Source: Chamaecyparis obtusa (Eukaryota > Streptophyta > Pinopsida > Cupressales > Cupressaceae). Taken from it: DNA of 64,000 nucleotides. Below are positions 32,758 to 45,119 of this stretch, one piece after another. The stretch covers positions 2,501 to 66,500 of the forward strand of contig BSBK01006390.1 in the NCBI GenBank assembly GCA_027943335.1, in the 5' to 3' direction. Numbering within the stretch: the first letter of the stretch is position 1; each line of letters opens with the position of its first letter. Made by a program: the position numbers and the translations under genes. Below the pieces are notes generated by a model. It saw nothing but the letters and a program-made list of their open reading frames with translations. It searched no databases and had not been told where the DNA came from.

Positions 32758-34663
32758 ATGATTGAAAGTACTAATGTTCAAGTTGATGAGTTTGATGATA
32801 AGAATGTAGAGGAAAGCACAAAGGAAACAGAAGACTATGGTAGATTTAGTTACATTGAACAACCAGAGTACCTACCGACGCAGCAGACAGTGACAACTAG
32901 TCCACAGGAAAATAATATTGATGAACAGGAAAAAGAAATCGATGAGCAGGAAGTACCCACCGAGCAAGCAAATGAACCTACACAGGATGAACAAGAAAGA
33001 AGAGATTGGATACTAGAAAAATTTGTCAGAAGACATCATCTTGAGACACAAATCATTGGAAACAAATAGGCTGGCATGGAAACAAGGAGTAAAGCAAGAC
33101 AAGGTACATGTCTAATTTGTGATTATGAATCGAAGAATGTAAAAGTTGCATTAGAAAATGATGAATGGGTTAATGCAATGAAAGAGGAAATAGAATAGAT
33201 AGAGAAGAAAAAAACTTGGAGTTTAGTACCCAGACCTAAGGACAAGAATGTTATCGGTACTAAGTGGATATTTAGAAACATGCTTAATGAGAATGGAGAG
33301 GTAACAAGGAACAAAGATAGGTTAGTATACAAGGGATATGCACAGGAGGAAGGAATAGATTACAGTGAGACATTTGCACCTATTGCTAGATTGGAAGGAG
33401 ACAGAATGTTACTTGCATATGCTGCACACAAAAAGTTCATAGTTTGCCAAATGGATGTCAAATCAGCTTTTCCGAATGGGATACTTGAAGAAGAAGTCTA
33501 CATAGAACAAACTGAAGGGTTCATTGATCTAGAAAACAAAGATATGGTATGTAGATTACATAAAGATTTATACGGTTTGAAGCAAGCATCGAGAGCCTAG
33601 TATGAGAGGCTACATAGCTATTTGCTAAGTATTGGATTTGTTAGAACAAGTGAGAACAATAATCTGTACATGAAAGGAAATTTTGATGATACTATCTTGA
33701 TTGCTAAGATATTTGTGGATGACATAATATTTGGAGGACAAGATCAAATCTGTAAATCATTTGCTGATGAAATGAAAAGTGAATTTGAAATGTCTATGTT
33801 TGGAGAGATTAAGTTATTTCTAGGCTTACAAGTGATTCAGCAAAATGATGGTATATTCATCACACAATCTATATATATAAAGGAAGTATTGAAGACATTT
33901 GGCATGGAAGATACTAAACCTATGGGAACACCGATGGCTACTGGATGTAAACTAACTAAAGAAAATGGAACTACCGAGGTAAATCAGACACTGTACCGAT
34001 CCATGATTGGTAAGTTAATGTATGTAGTTCAAAGTAGACCTGATATAGCACATGTTGTTGGAATAGTTTCTAGATTTTCTACAAACCCTAGAGAGTCACA
34101 CATGGTTGCTACAAAGAGAATCTTAAGATACCTAAAGAAAACTGAAGATTATGGATTGTGGTATCCTAAGAAAGGCAAGTTTGAAATGAAGGTATACACC
34201 AATGCTGATTGGGCTGGAAATGTGGATGATAGAAAGAGTACTAATAGGGGAGCATTATTCTTTGGTCAAAGACTTGTTACATGGACAAGTAAGAAACAGG
34301 CTTGTATTTCTTAGTCTATAGCTGAAGTAGAGTATGTTGCTACTACTACTAACTGTTCAAATATTGCATATATCAAGAAAGTGTTAGAAGGTATGAATGA
34401 GGTAATCACTAAGCTAGTGATTATATATTATGATAACACTAGTGCTATTAATATCTCAAAGAATCCGGTGATGCACTCTAAAACAAAGCATATATCAATT
34501 AAGTATCACTACTTAAGGGAACAATTATAGGAGAAGAAAGTTAAGTTAGAATTTGTTACATCAAAAGAACAACTTGCTGACATATTTACAAAGCCTCTAC
34601 TGAAGGATACATATGAATACTTGAGGAATAGACTTGGGGTCCATCCCTTGTCTATTGGTCACT
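32758..34663 (+). pseudogene. Reverse transcriptase and RNase H of element G
   Basis: Same frame throughout. An acidic linker with many Glu/Gln lies at 32758-33069. RT starts at TKWIFRNML, with [20 protein letters not shown] and catalytic FVDD at 33712-33723 (Phe instead of Tyr). RNase H has YTNADWAGN, EVEYVA and ADIFTKPLL. Stops stand at 33067, near 33196, at 33598, at 34312 and in the ~34530 region. The last sense stretch ends at a TAA at ~34662. Confidence 0.93.
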
Positions 34664-35132
34664 AAGGTGATCTGGAGGTTGCATTAGCCTAATCTTATCA
34701 AAATATCATACATGTTGATGCAACAGAGTTCATAGTTTTGATTTTTGTCTAAAGTTGTGGAAGGTTGAAGTACTGGAACCGATTTGCATAATAGTATACC
34801 GAGATACAGAGAATGCACTGAACTACAGAGAGTTACATGGCTACTACAGAGCTGTATGTTTGTATTGTTCTTTGGCATTGTTGTCAAAGGGAGAGAGATC
34901 AATATGAAGAATATGAGGCCAAAGAGAAAGGGAGAGAGATACAAAAAAGGGAGCTGAAAAGATCATATGTGTAGAACTTAGTCTACACTTGCAAATGCTT
35001 TTATGTAACATAGTGATTAAACATATTAAGCTAGGGAGAGCTTGTACTATTACAAAATTTGTTGACAGAGTTGTAGAATACATGTTTGGTATGTGTATGG
35101 CATATTTCATATTGCTTGTGTTGCCATCAATG

Positions 35133-35146
35133 CCAAAGGGAGAGAT
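35133..35146 (+). other. Polypurine tract of element G
   Basis: CCAAAGGGAGAGAT directly before the 3' LTR start TGATGAAC. Confidence 0.85.
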
Positions 35147-36631
35147 TGATGAACTACAACTGATTTGAATACATTGTATAACTTGAAGATCTATGATTTA
35201 AGATCACCAAGTTGTTGATTATATATGTAAGATGGTTAAATTAGTAATATTTTGTCATTGATGTCAACTAGTTTTGACAGTACTTATCTTGTAAGTTACT
35301 ATACCCAAACATATGTAGAAGAAGAAGAAAAGAGATGAAGAATAGATATATCTACATGAGGAAGATGGATATGATAGATAAGGATAAGGAATACATTGGG
35401 TAACTTATGGATGAGTCTATGACCTTATGTTATTGACTTGATTATGTTGCATTCATCTATGATGAAGAATAAGAGAAAAATGCACAAAGAAGTGTTGTTG
35501 ATTAAAGAACCATTTCAATATAAACTGATGTAGTGTAGTGTATACCGATCACAGTACAAATTGAGCTTGTGTTCACTGACACATTTCTTTGTTAACCGAG
35601 CAGAAGAAAAGAACTAAATGACTAGTTTAGCTGATGAAGTTGATGAGCTATAAAGTACCTTGAAATCAGAGATGAAGATAATGTTTGTTACGAAGATCGA
35701 TGGCTAACATAATTCAAAGAAGATCTAAGGGATTGAAACAAAATATGTTGCTGACACATCAACTGAGGAAGGTTTAAGTGGCAAAATCAACAAAGGAGAT
35801 TAAGCGGCAAAATCTGATGGATGGAATTAAAACGGTTTAGTCGTCTATGTAAGAGACTAGGATTTCATGATGAAATCATGCCAGAAGAAGGAGACTACAG
35901 AAGATATCACATGAACAAGCTTCATGCATGCATGATCAAACTAGTTAAGGAGAACCAAACTGCAAAGATTACCAAGTGTTAGAAAGCTATTACCGAGCGA
36001 TAGTAAGTTACTGAATATTGATTGAAACATAATTGATATATTGATTAGAGGATTTGAGTGAACTTAACATAGATCTAATAATCTGCAATTGAAGTTGTGT
36101 TGTAATCAGATCAACTTCTGTTACATTTTAACCATTGTAAATAGAGAAATCTCTCAACAGAGTGGACTAGAAAGTCTTGCAGTGTCATTCATAGAGTGTA
36201 CATTTGTTATCTTGTCAACCCCATAGTGAATGCTAGTTGGACGATAATGGTTGGTCTAAAATCCTCCAACAAGTTTACACCTCACAGTGTGTTTGTAACC
36301 TTTAACAGGGTTGGGTCTGACCTCACTTTAGAAGAGTGAACACTTTTTGGGTTGCCAGTCCCAGGTGGTTTTTCCCTTCACAGGGTTTCCACGTTAAATC
36401 TATTGTGTTATGTGTTGATTGTGATGATTGTTTGTTATCATACTTTACATTTTGCATATTAGATTTGATCGGTAATCACTATATGTTATTAACTGGTAAT
36501 CGGTAAAAGCACAAACAAAATACTATTTTAGTTTACCAAGATGCAAAATTTTTAGTAAACTATTTTGGATATACATTTTGTTATTGGGACTGTGGATAAT
36601 TGATTCACCCCACCTCTCAGTTATTCTAACA
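35147..36631 (+). repeat. 3' LTR of element G (1485 bp)
   Basis: Pairs with 28943-30400 and is followed by the TSD CTAAC. Confidence 0.94.
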
Positions 36632-36636
36632 CTAAC
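36632..36636 (+). repeat. Target-site duplication of element G, right
   Basis: CTAAC, identical to 28938-28942. Confidence 0.92.
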
Positions 36637-37690
36637 ACTTTAATGAATATATCCTTTCTTGACATGACTTAAATGATGTGAAATTCAAAGGTGGAGGTGG
36701 TGCCCCTGCACCACATTCCATGTGTTATAGTGGTCAGAGGTCATGGAATGACCATATTCAATTGGAAACTCACAAAACTGTCAAAGGAATGGTTGAAACT
36801 ACTCTGCCAGTCATAATTAATTGAGTAAAAATACAAATATGGACCTCAAAAATGCATAGATGTGCTCTAGGATCAATATCTAACTATTCCAAATGCATTA
36901 AAATGTAAGAAAATGACAAAATGAATCCAAAATCACTCTAAGAACTCAAGGAAATTGTATTTGAAAGAAGTTTATTGATCAAAAACTCAGTACAGTCCAT
37001 AAACCAGGCCTCTTCTATAGTACAATGAAACTTTGGCATATTTGATGGACTCCTAGAAACTACCCCAACCAATCTTAATCAGTTGGATGGATTAGTTTTC
37101 ACTAAAACATAACAAAATCCAATTCCCTCCATTTTCTAATAACCATTGCATTTCAAATTTTTGAATTTACAACATTACAAATTTGGAGTTTTTCAAACTT
37201 TAAAGATAATGAAGCCTGAAGACTTTGAAATGTGACCCAAATGAACTTATTAAGCATTATTAAAATCAAATATAAACTATTATAAACTTGTAACACCAAA
37301 TACCATCCTAGGATCTTATTTTGGTCCTAAGGCCTATTAGGCCTTTTAAGACTTATTACATATTTTCCATTTGCATTGCATGGAATGACCTTATAGGCCA
37401 TTATAGGTGCCAATACATTCCAATTGATGTCTTTAGATGTCATTAGGTACATGGTTGTCATTATGGACTCCTGGTAGTCTTTGGATGTTCTAGGTGCCCT
37501 TGCACCATGTTCACCACCTTTGAAAGGATTCTTGTCCCAAGAATCAGTCCTAGCATTGGATGTCTGAGTCTGAACCAGTAATTTAGGAATATGGTGCCTC
37601 GATAGTTGTTTCTTTTTTCCCACTTGACATCCACATCTGAACATGGTTGTTTACTGGCTTCCCTTCAATAGGACACTTGACTGTACCTAT
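36637..37690. other. Non-coding DNA left of gypsy fragment H
   Basis: No gene recognised. It may be decayed downstream sequence of fragment H, but no protease or RT motif is visible on the minus strand. Confidence 0.45.
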
Positions 37691-38619
37691 TTGAAAAATC
37701 CCAAAAGTCTGCATTTCTAGGACTGTGCAACATTTTCCTATTCAATCATTTGTCCTTTTCTTCCCAAACCTGATTTTTCCTTCCTCCTCTTCCCCTCATT
37801 GAAGAACCTCCTCTATTGCTGCTATTCTATCTTTCACTTTTCCTCTTCAATTTATCCTATATTCTAAGTGCCAACTTGTAACATTCCTTCACACTTCTGG
37901 GGTTAGAAGCCACAAATTCATCTTGGATGTTAAATCTTAAACCACATAAATATCTAGCAACCTTAACAACTTCATCTTCTTCCAATCCTAACCTTATGCT
38001 TAGTTTATAGAATTCATCTGTATATGCTAAGTTAACATCTAAATCTCTTTGTTTTAAATGTTGGATTCTTTTATGCATTTGTACATCAAAGTCTTTAGGA
38101 TGAAAGTTACCTTTCAGTTTTGCTATCATAATGTCCCAAGAGACAATCTTTGGCTTACATCTTCTCCTTCTGTCTACCTCCTCATGATCCCACCATAAGA
38201 GTGCATGCCCTTTGAGTTTTTTTTTTTCCAATTTGACCCTTTGATCTTTCAGTACCTCTTCACCTTCAAAGTATGCAACCATTGATGCAATCCAGTCCAA
38301 AAGCTCTTTTTATTTCAGACTTCCATCATACATAGGGATATCTCCCCTCACCTTATGCTGCTCAATCTTCATAGCCTTGAGTATCCTGATTGTCCTCTAC
38401 TCTTCAGGATCTATTTGTTCCTCTTCTTCATCTCCTTCCCCTTCCTTATGGGTTTCTTCCTCTTCTTCACTATCAACACCTTAATCTATTGCTCTTCTTT
38501 GATTGGATTCTAGTACTTCAAGCCTAGCCAAAATTGTATTGTAAGATTCGTGCAACCTTGTGTTCTTCTCCTTCAACTCCTGGATATCCCCGGTAGTACC
38601 TGAATTCCTTGGAGGCATT
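37691..38619 (-). pseudogene. Fragment H: gypsy gag
   Basis: On the minus strand ATG at 38619 opens MPPRNSGTTGDIQELKEK, then acidic runs and two stops. The intact Gag domain follows at 38300-37857 (DWIASMVAYFEGEE, KGHALLWWDHEE, YTDEFYKLSIRLGL, YLCGLRFNIQDEF), then Arg/Gly-rich sequence ending near 37691. No zinc knuckle, protease or pol follows, and no LTR pair was found. It is an isolated fragment, related in sequence to the Gag of elements A and B. Confidence 0.88.
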
Positions 38620-38781
38620 TTCACAAACAATAGTCAAACTTCTTTAGCAAAGTATTCCTCTGTCCCTCTAAGGCACCATTTTTTTTAGATAATTTAATTT
38701 TAACTTTGGTTGTGTTAATAGAACTATGTTGACTTTATTTTGTGGTTGTTTAACATGAGAGTTTGTAGATTAATAGGAGTT

Positions 38782-39092
<311 letters not shown>

Positions 39093-39097
39093 CATTG

Positions 39098-39102
<5 letters not shown>

Positions 39103-39160
<58 letters not shown>
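39103..39160 (+). repeat. (CT)n microsatellite
   Basis: About 29 CT units right of the foldback element. Confidence 0.97.
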
Positions 39161-39164
<4 letters not shown>

Positions 39165-39380
39165 CTGGTCCTTTGATGTGTATTAAATAGAATTGAATTT
39201 TCAGCATATTATTATCATTCTATTTCTTTGTTGTAAACATGCCATTGGTTTAGTTTTGTAATTTTTTTTTTGTGTTAAATGCATTTAAAATAAAGGTCTT
39301 ATTCTGTAGACTGTTGATGTAGAGCCCTCTACTATCAACTTAAATAGGCCAACTCAACTTGAGGATTTAACAAGAAAATT

Positions 39381-39800
39381 AAATGGAATACACCAAGAAG
39401 TACCAAATCATGAATGCTCAATTGTTGTAATGGCAAAATGATATCAGAACCACCCATTTCTAGAACTTGATTTTTGTATAGTCCTAATGATTTTTCTTAT
39501 CTCTTGAACATTGTTGACATACTTAAATGGAATACACAATACCAAATGATGAATGCTCAGTTGTTGTAATGGCAAAGCAATATCAGAACCATCCATTTCT
39601 AGAACTTGATTTTTCTATAATCATAATGATTTTTCTTATTTCTTGAACATTGTTGACATACTTAAATGGAATACACAATACCAAATGATGAATTCTCAAT
39701 TGTTTTAATGGAAAAGCATCAGAACCGTCCCTTTCTAAAATTTGATTTTGTATAGTCTTAATTATTTTTCTATAGTCCTAATGATTTTGAAAATTGTTGA
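39381..39800 (+). repeat. ~140 bp tandem repeat, three copies
   Basis: Units start AAATGGAATACAC at 39381, 39525 and 39664. They contain TTGTTGTAATGGCAAA, CATTTCTAGAACTTGATTTT and TTGAACATTGTTGACATA. The third unit is degenerate. Confidence 0.88.
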
Positions 39801-40186
39801 CAAAGAGTGTTCCTTTTTTTTATTATAGTATAAATGATTTTTCTATAGTTGTAATGATTTTTCTTATTTCTTGTCTTTTGTCCCTTTTAGATTTCCTATG
39901 TTTGTGCTTCATGATAGGATTTTGTCACCTTCTTTTGATGGTATATTTCATTCACTCTATGTGGAGTACTATTTTGTTCACTATTTTATTTCAGCTTGAT
40001 ATTTCTTTCATTTTTCATATACATAGAGACTACACATGTTGATAAAAAAATGAGCTGTTTGATTTAGGTTTACTTTTCATTATTGTAAATGGTTAATATT
40101 TATGATGGTACTCCTTGGTGTATTCCATATAAAAATAATCATGTAAAAATAATAAATGTAGTAATGATGGTGCGGTGCATTATTGA

Positions 40187-40592
40187 TATAGGCTAGATGG
40201 CTCTTGTCAATGTGCCAAACTGTCAATGTGGTGGTGGGAAATGTGTGTTGAAGACTTCACAGACACAGAGAAACCCTGGATGACAATTTTGGTGCTACCC
40301 AAATAGAAAATAGGTTTCTAATGTGTATATATTTAATGTTTCTAATGTAAATACTATTCATTATATTATAAGAACTAATGTAGATTGGGCATCACAAGGA
40401 AATAATGGCTGCAGATACTTTAGTTGGGTCGATGACAACTCATCTGCATCTATCTGCTCATCTCCACTTATCCATGATGAAGGATTTGAGTGCAAAATGT
40501 GTCAGGCTAGGGCAAATTCTAAAATTATATTTTTACGATACCTTCTTTGTATTGTAATCATATATCTTTGTTGTGACCATATGCAGAGATGA
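40187..40592 (+). pseudogene. Captured GRF zinc-finger gene fragment
   Basis: GRF-type zinc fingers (CxCG...NPGR.F..C....CxFFxW) bind single-stranded nucleic acid and occur in many plant proteins. Here the first half (CQCGGGKCVLKTSQTQRNPG, then a TGA, then QFWCYPN) is at ~40221-40305. The second half (NGCRYFSWVDD) follows at ~40400-40440 after an AT-rich gap with possible splice borders near 40314 (GT) and 40383 (AG). The phase of that junction does not fit exactly, so the intron borders are uncertain. A further Cys pair (ECKMCQ) follows. It is a fragment in a transposon context, not a working gene. Confidence 0.7.
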
Positions 40593-41857
40593 ACTCAGGA
40601 ATGAGTTAGTTCAGTATTTTCATATTGGAACTAATATTTTAATATGGATATGACGTAACTTCTCTTTGCCTCAAGTGTGCATATATATGGTTTACATCTT
40701 CTTTTAGAATAATTCCTCCTGTTTATGGCTCAGGTGATCCCCAATGTACTATCAATCACATGATTTAACGTATAGTGTTTTCTTGGTTATTCCATTTGTT
40801 CCTTGACCTATGAAGGCCATTTGGTAATTTCAACTACACCTAAGGATCCATTAGTAGTTGTGGAAAATAGGATTCATGTTGCAATGCCCAAGTTGTGAGA
40901 TGGGAAAAGAGAGGCAAGAAGAGTGGAAAGAAGATGATATTCTTGAGATCATGGATCATTTTCAAGCTTCAATGAGGCTTTGTACCATGCACTATCTACA
41001 GATTTGTACACAACACTGATTTAGGCTGGAGGTAAACTACATCTGTCATGTAAACAACATGGTTGAATGCATCTCTTTTGCACATTTTCAAGAGTTTTCC
41101 CACCAATACAAGCATAAATAATGCATTGAACGTAATCTATGAACACTGCGTGGTATGAAGTCTCGATGAAGTTTGAAATACAAGAGGAGGTGACATGGAT
41201 CCCCCACATGATAGAGGCCATGGGGATACTCCTCCCACCCATTCATCAGCAATGGTAAACCTTATTAAAATTGTACAAATTAGATAGTTGAAAAATGTTA
41301 TATTATTATGTTATTTTATTTAGGGTTTTTGGAGTTATTATAATAGTTTTATTGATATTCCTGTCACAATTTAATGTCCAAGATAGGGGAAACGCACCTA
41401 CAATAATAGAGGCAATAGCTATAGATACAGATGAGGATATCCCAGAAATTCGTAATCTAATAAATATGTTGAAGAAAAAACTAAAAATAGTCAATACATA
41501 AATTATTAGTAAAAGAAAATTTTAGAAAATTTTAGAAAAAGCTCCCAAACATCTTAAGACTTTGAGGGACTCATATAGAAGGAGTCTCATCCAAAACCCA
41601 AAGTATGAGCATCCTCCCTTTATTCCAGCGAGGGATTGGAATGAGCTCATTTTGGATGCAAAGGAGAAAGGGGATACTCAAAGAGGAATTACACCAGCAA
41701 ATGAGAGAAGAAGGTATGCAATAGTATTAACTACTAGTAGAATGTAATAATGCACTAATTAGTGATCTTTATATCTATATCATGTAACATATTTCAAACT
41801 TTTCATAGGTTGTAGGACACATCAAAGGAAACAAAGGCCACACTACAAAAGATTTCA
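40593..41857. other. CACTA interior with a repeated coding-like module
   Basis: No complete gene. 41385-41500 encodes IEAIAIDTDEDIPEIRNLI and a Lys-rich tail. The module recurs in direct orientation at 43133-43255 and inverted at 43355-43442. 41562-41747 encodes 61 residues (PPFIPARDWNELILDAKEK...) loosely like the linker of plant En/Spm transposase proteins. That likeness is too weak for a call. Confidence 0.4.
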
Positions 41858-42106
41858 CAATAGCTAACAAACATAATTGTAGGCATCATGGTCACATTTT
41901 TTTGGAGACAACATAATTGAGTTGTATACCGATGACAATGGAGTGCAACCTCTACTCCTCTGATTCCAATTTGACACTGTGGGATGTAGAACAACTTGGA
42001 ACCGGAGGTACAGAAGTTGCTCTCCATCGTCTAGGTATACCACTCAATTACATTGTCTCCAAAAAAAATTGACCATGATGCCTACAATTATGTTTCTTAG
42101 CTGTTG
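41858..42106. repeat. Inverted repeat IR1, arms ~92 bp
   Basis: 41858-41949 and 42016-42106 are inverted copies sharing ACATAATTGTAGGCATCATG and TTTTTTTGGAGACAA, with a ~66 base loop. Confidence 0.85.
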
Positions 42107-42214
42107 TGTCCCAGGACCCCTTATGACCCTTTACGACCATTTATGATCCCTAAGAATACATCTTAGAGGTCTTAAAATGTCATAAAGGGTCATAATAGGC
42201 TCCTAGGAAGGGCT

Positions 42215-42293
42215 AGATGAGCTTCCACCTTCACATGGTTGGCCCTGTTAAGTAGAGAATGTTAAACTATTCTCAAAACAAAGAGAAGCTCAA
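42215..42293 (+). repeat. 79 bp direct repeat, left copy
   Basis: GATGAGCTTCCACCTTCA...AAGCTCAA recurs at 43655-43733, about 90 % alike. The two copies enclose IR2 and IR3. Confidence 0.85.
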
Positions 42294-42428
42294 TAATTTA
42301 ATAAAGAGATTACGAAGGGATTCAATTCTGGTGTGGGAGGTGTATTCAGATAGGGCATCCTAGTGGAAAGACATCACACACCATCATTATACGATGAAGA
42401 AGAAGTTGAAGCAACAAAAGAGTTTTTG

Positions 42429-42734
42429 GAGAGCTGTGTTTTGGCACCAGTCATGTAGTACAAGCACTACAATTGAGTTTTTTGGCACGAGCTAGGAAAT
42501 TTTTGTATATCAACATCTGGTAGAGTTTGGGGATTGTTTAGTATTTAAATACATATGTGGGATGTATTTTAGAGTTCAGATATATGGGAAGAATGGTTGT
42601 GAAAAATATATTTCTATTTTTCATTCTGAGAAGATCTAGAGTGATTTTGAGTCATAGAGGAAATGCCCTAATCCTTCAAAAAGTGCTATTTCGACGAGTT
42701 CTGATAACTTGAGGGACAAAAAATTATCTGTTGA
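42429..42734 (+). pseudogene. Captured B3-domain fragment, left arm
   Basis: Plus-strand translation with stops shows the C-terminal half of a plant B3 DNA-binding domain: EIFVYQHLVEFGDCLVFKY, then FRVQIYGKNGCEK. The pattern W/x-x-F...H..E.GD.LVFK....F.VQI.G..G.EK fits the REM/VRN1-type B3 fold. Several TAG/TGA codons break it. Confidence 0.72.
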
Positions 42735-43061
42735 TCACTTGATTTTATTTTCAACTCAATAGATAATTTTTTGTCCCTCAAGTGATCAAAACTCGTTGAA
42801 TTAGCAATTTTTGAAGGATTAGGGCATTTCCTCTGTGACTTAAAATCACTCTGGATCTTCTCAAAATGAAAAACAAAAATATATTTTTCATAGCCATTCT
42901 TCCCATATATCTGAACTCTAAAATACATCCCACAAATGGATTTAAATACTAAAAAATCCCCAAACTCTACCGCATGTTGATATACAAAAATTTCCCACTG
43001 CGTGCCAAAAAACTCAATTCTAGTGCTTGTTCTACATGACTGGTGCAAAAATAGGGCTCTC
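42429..43061. repeat. Inverted repeat IR2 made of B3-domain gene fragments
   Basis: Arms 42429-42734 (plus) and 42756-43061 (minus), about 306 bp each and roughly 90 % alike by eye, with a ~21 base loop. A transcript across it would fold into a long double-stranded RNA. Confidence 0.88.
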
Positions 43062-43114
43062 CTAATCACTGACTGTGACCCGCTAGCAACAAGCAATAGA
43101 ATGAGTGTGGACAC
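42756..43114 (-). pseudogene. Captured B3-domain fragment, right arm, still open
   Basis: A minus-strand open frame from 43114 through the loop to 42686 encodes 142 residues, including WEIFVYQHAVEFGDFLVFKS and FRVQIYGKNGYEK, the second half of a B3 DNA-binding domain. No exon structure, promoter or N-terminal half is present. The C-terminal ~40 residues read into the loop and the opposite arm. It is better kept than the left arm, which carries stops. B3 proteins are plant transcription factors; this piece alone is unlikely to bind DNA. Confidence 0.72.
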
Positions 43115-43132
43115 CTAAATATAAATATCAAA

Positions 43133-43442
43133 TAGGGGAAAAGCACATGCAACAACAGAGGCAATAACTATAGATACAGATGAGGATATCCCAGAAATCC
43201 CTAATATATTAAATACGATGAAGAAAAAACTAAAAAGAGTAATGCAGAAATTATTACTATTTTGGAAGATGCAAATCCAACCAAGGAGATTCTGAAGAGG
43301 ACAAATCAATTACCTGGTCATGGACATTGCGGTGAGGCCAGTAGTAGCATCATGAAAAATAGTAATAATTTCTGCATTGACTCTTCTTTAGTTTTTTCTT
43401 CACCATATTTATTATATTAGGGATTTCTGGGATATCCTTATC
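43133..43442. repeat. Inverted repeat IR3
   Basis: Arms 43179-43265 and 43355-43442 share GATATCCCAGAAATCCCTAA and GCAGAAATTATTACTATTTT. The left arm is also a direct repeat of 41385-41500. The loop encodes EDANPTKEILKRTNQLPGHG, of unknown origin. Confidence 0.85.
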
Positions 43443-43654
43443 AGTTAATTATATTATATGTCATGCTAATGAATATTGTTATGTGTTAATGAATTCTTGA
43501 TTAGTGTTGTGTATTAATGAATGTTATAATATATTAATGGATGTTATGTGATTGTATTGATTGCATGTTATAGTTCATAAATGGATGAATGCAGTGTGTA
43601 ATTAGATGTTAATGGGGAGTTTAGATTGATGATAGGGGGAGGGAGGGTGAGGCC

Positions 43655-43733
43655 AGATGAGCTTCCACCTTCATGTGGTTGGCCTTGTTAAGTAGAGAAT
43701 ATTAAAGTATTCTCGAAACCAAGTGAAGCTCAA
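43655..43733 (+). repeat. 79 bp direct repeat, right copy
   Basis: Partner of 42215-42293. Confidence 0.85.
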
Positions 43734-44471
43734 ACTAACATACCTTCATTATTTAATCAATTTCATTCATTCTAGGTCTTTCCTCATAAGTGCATTTTGA
43801 ATGTGTCATTGTCAGGAAGCTATCAAATAAAAAAACTAGAAAGGCCAATAGTCAACTTCTCATTGTCATTGTCTGGCATGATTCGGCTTCATTTTGTGTA
43901 AGTATTCTCATATTGAAGGTGTCAACCACTCTTGGCCTAATGTGGATTATTTCATTGGTTTGTATTTTTGAGTACGTGAAGTGTTAAATTAGTTCCTATC
44001 TTCTATTCTTAATTCGTTCAAAATAGAGGAGGGCCTGATAGATACACTCAACATAGAATTGACTACTAGTCTGGGAAATTGAACACACTGAGTCTTTGGC
44101 TTGAGAGAAAGAGTTTGGTAATGTTGTTTCTGGAGACCTGTGTAATTGTCCTCAGTGCCCTCTTTTTTTTTTAACAGGTATTTATATATATATATGTAGT
44201 GTCCATGTTTTTTTAATACAGATTCTTTTCGTGTATATGCTAGTGTTGTGGAACCTAAATAAACAATTATAAATGTAATAGATAATGTCTTTGATGAAGG
44301 AATTGATGTACCACATGTAAACCAAAATCCATGCTTAATTCCATTTTGTGCAAAATGAGTTTGTCTATTAGCATATCAGATTTTGTTACACCCTTCATGA
44401 CTATAATTTTTAAGTTAAGTATTGATGCAATTTTCTAAAGTAGCAAGTTTTATTATCATTTTTTTTTCTAG
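43734..44471. other. CACTA interior, no gene recognised
   Basis: AT-rich with short open frames only. It leads into a polypyrimidine stretch and AG at 44470-44471. Confidence 0.4.
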
Positions 44472-44563
44472 TGGTTCTGAGGAGATCAAGAATTATCAAG
44501 GAAAGATATTGAAGTGGAAAGGAAAAGTTTCTAAGAGGTTACAAATATTGAGTCATCGATTAG
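44472..44563 (+). pseudogene. Possible captured internal exon, unknown gene
   Basis: 92 bases between a T-run ending in TAG and a TTAG/GTATAC donor. They encode GSEEIKNYQGKILKWKGKVS and then KRLQILSHRLG, a basic segment without stops. I do not recognise the parent protein. Splice-like borders suggest an exon captured with intron DNA. Confidence 0.45.
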
Positions 44564-45119
44564 GTATACTTTTTTTTTAAGTAATCGCTACAGAAATGGT
44601 TAAGTTTTCCTAAATTTTTAAAATAAGTCATAATTATTCAGTATCATATTCTTAGCTACAAGTTGCAGGTCTTCATACCATAAATTTTAGAGTTCAACTC
44701 TTACATGGACAAAGTTGTAGGTTATATTGAACCATCTGTTATATTTTTTGACTCTTTAGTTGCCAAAAAGATTAAATTCACATCCTATTTGTCATTGTGT
44801 TTGGGACATAAAGCTTTATTTAACTAAATTAATTCTTTTAATATTGAGATAAAAAATCTACAAATAAAGCCTAGTCTAGGGACTACATAGAAAAGTATCA
44901 TATGAAGAACTATTGAAATGGTGGTATCAAAGTTCCTTAGAAGCAATCCTCGTATCAAAATCTAGTTGTAGGATTGAAAAAAAAGACAAGATAAAAAAGT
45001 TCATAGGCCCATACAAGACACCCACCAAAATATAGACCATCAATTTATAGAACCCTTGCAAGATATCCCAAGGAACAACAGGTAGTGAAAACCAGATAGA
45101 TAGAAAAAAGAACATAAGC

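Larger units (their letters stand above)
28943..36631 (+). mobile_element. Element G: Ty1/copia retrotransposon, complete but decayed
   Basis: 7.7 kb element with long LTRs (28943-30400 and 35147-36631), TGATGAAC...TTCTAACA ends and a perfect CTAAC duplication. Domain order is Gag, protease, integrase, RT, RNase H, which defines copia. Damage: one frameshift near 32037 and about ten nonsense codons. The primer site TGGTATAAAAGC (30403-30414) has drifted from the tRNA-iMet match. The 3' LTR holds a 27 bp segment near 35340 that the 5' LTR lacks. Confidence 0.96.

Noticed and set aside
41562..41747. 61 residues resembling a plant En/Spm transposase segment
   Set aside because: Only a PPxxxxxDWxxL-like pattern agrees; too little to call a transposase without a profile search.
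42686..43114. The 142-codon B3 frame as a functional gene
   Set aside because: It holds only half a B3 domain, reads through the hairpin loop into the other arm, and lies in a transposon.
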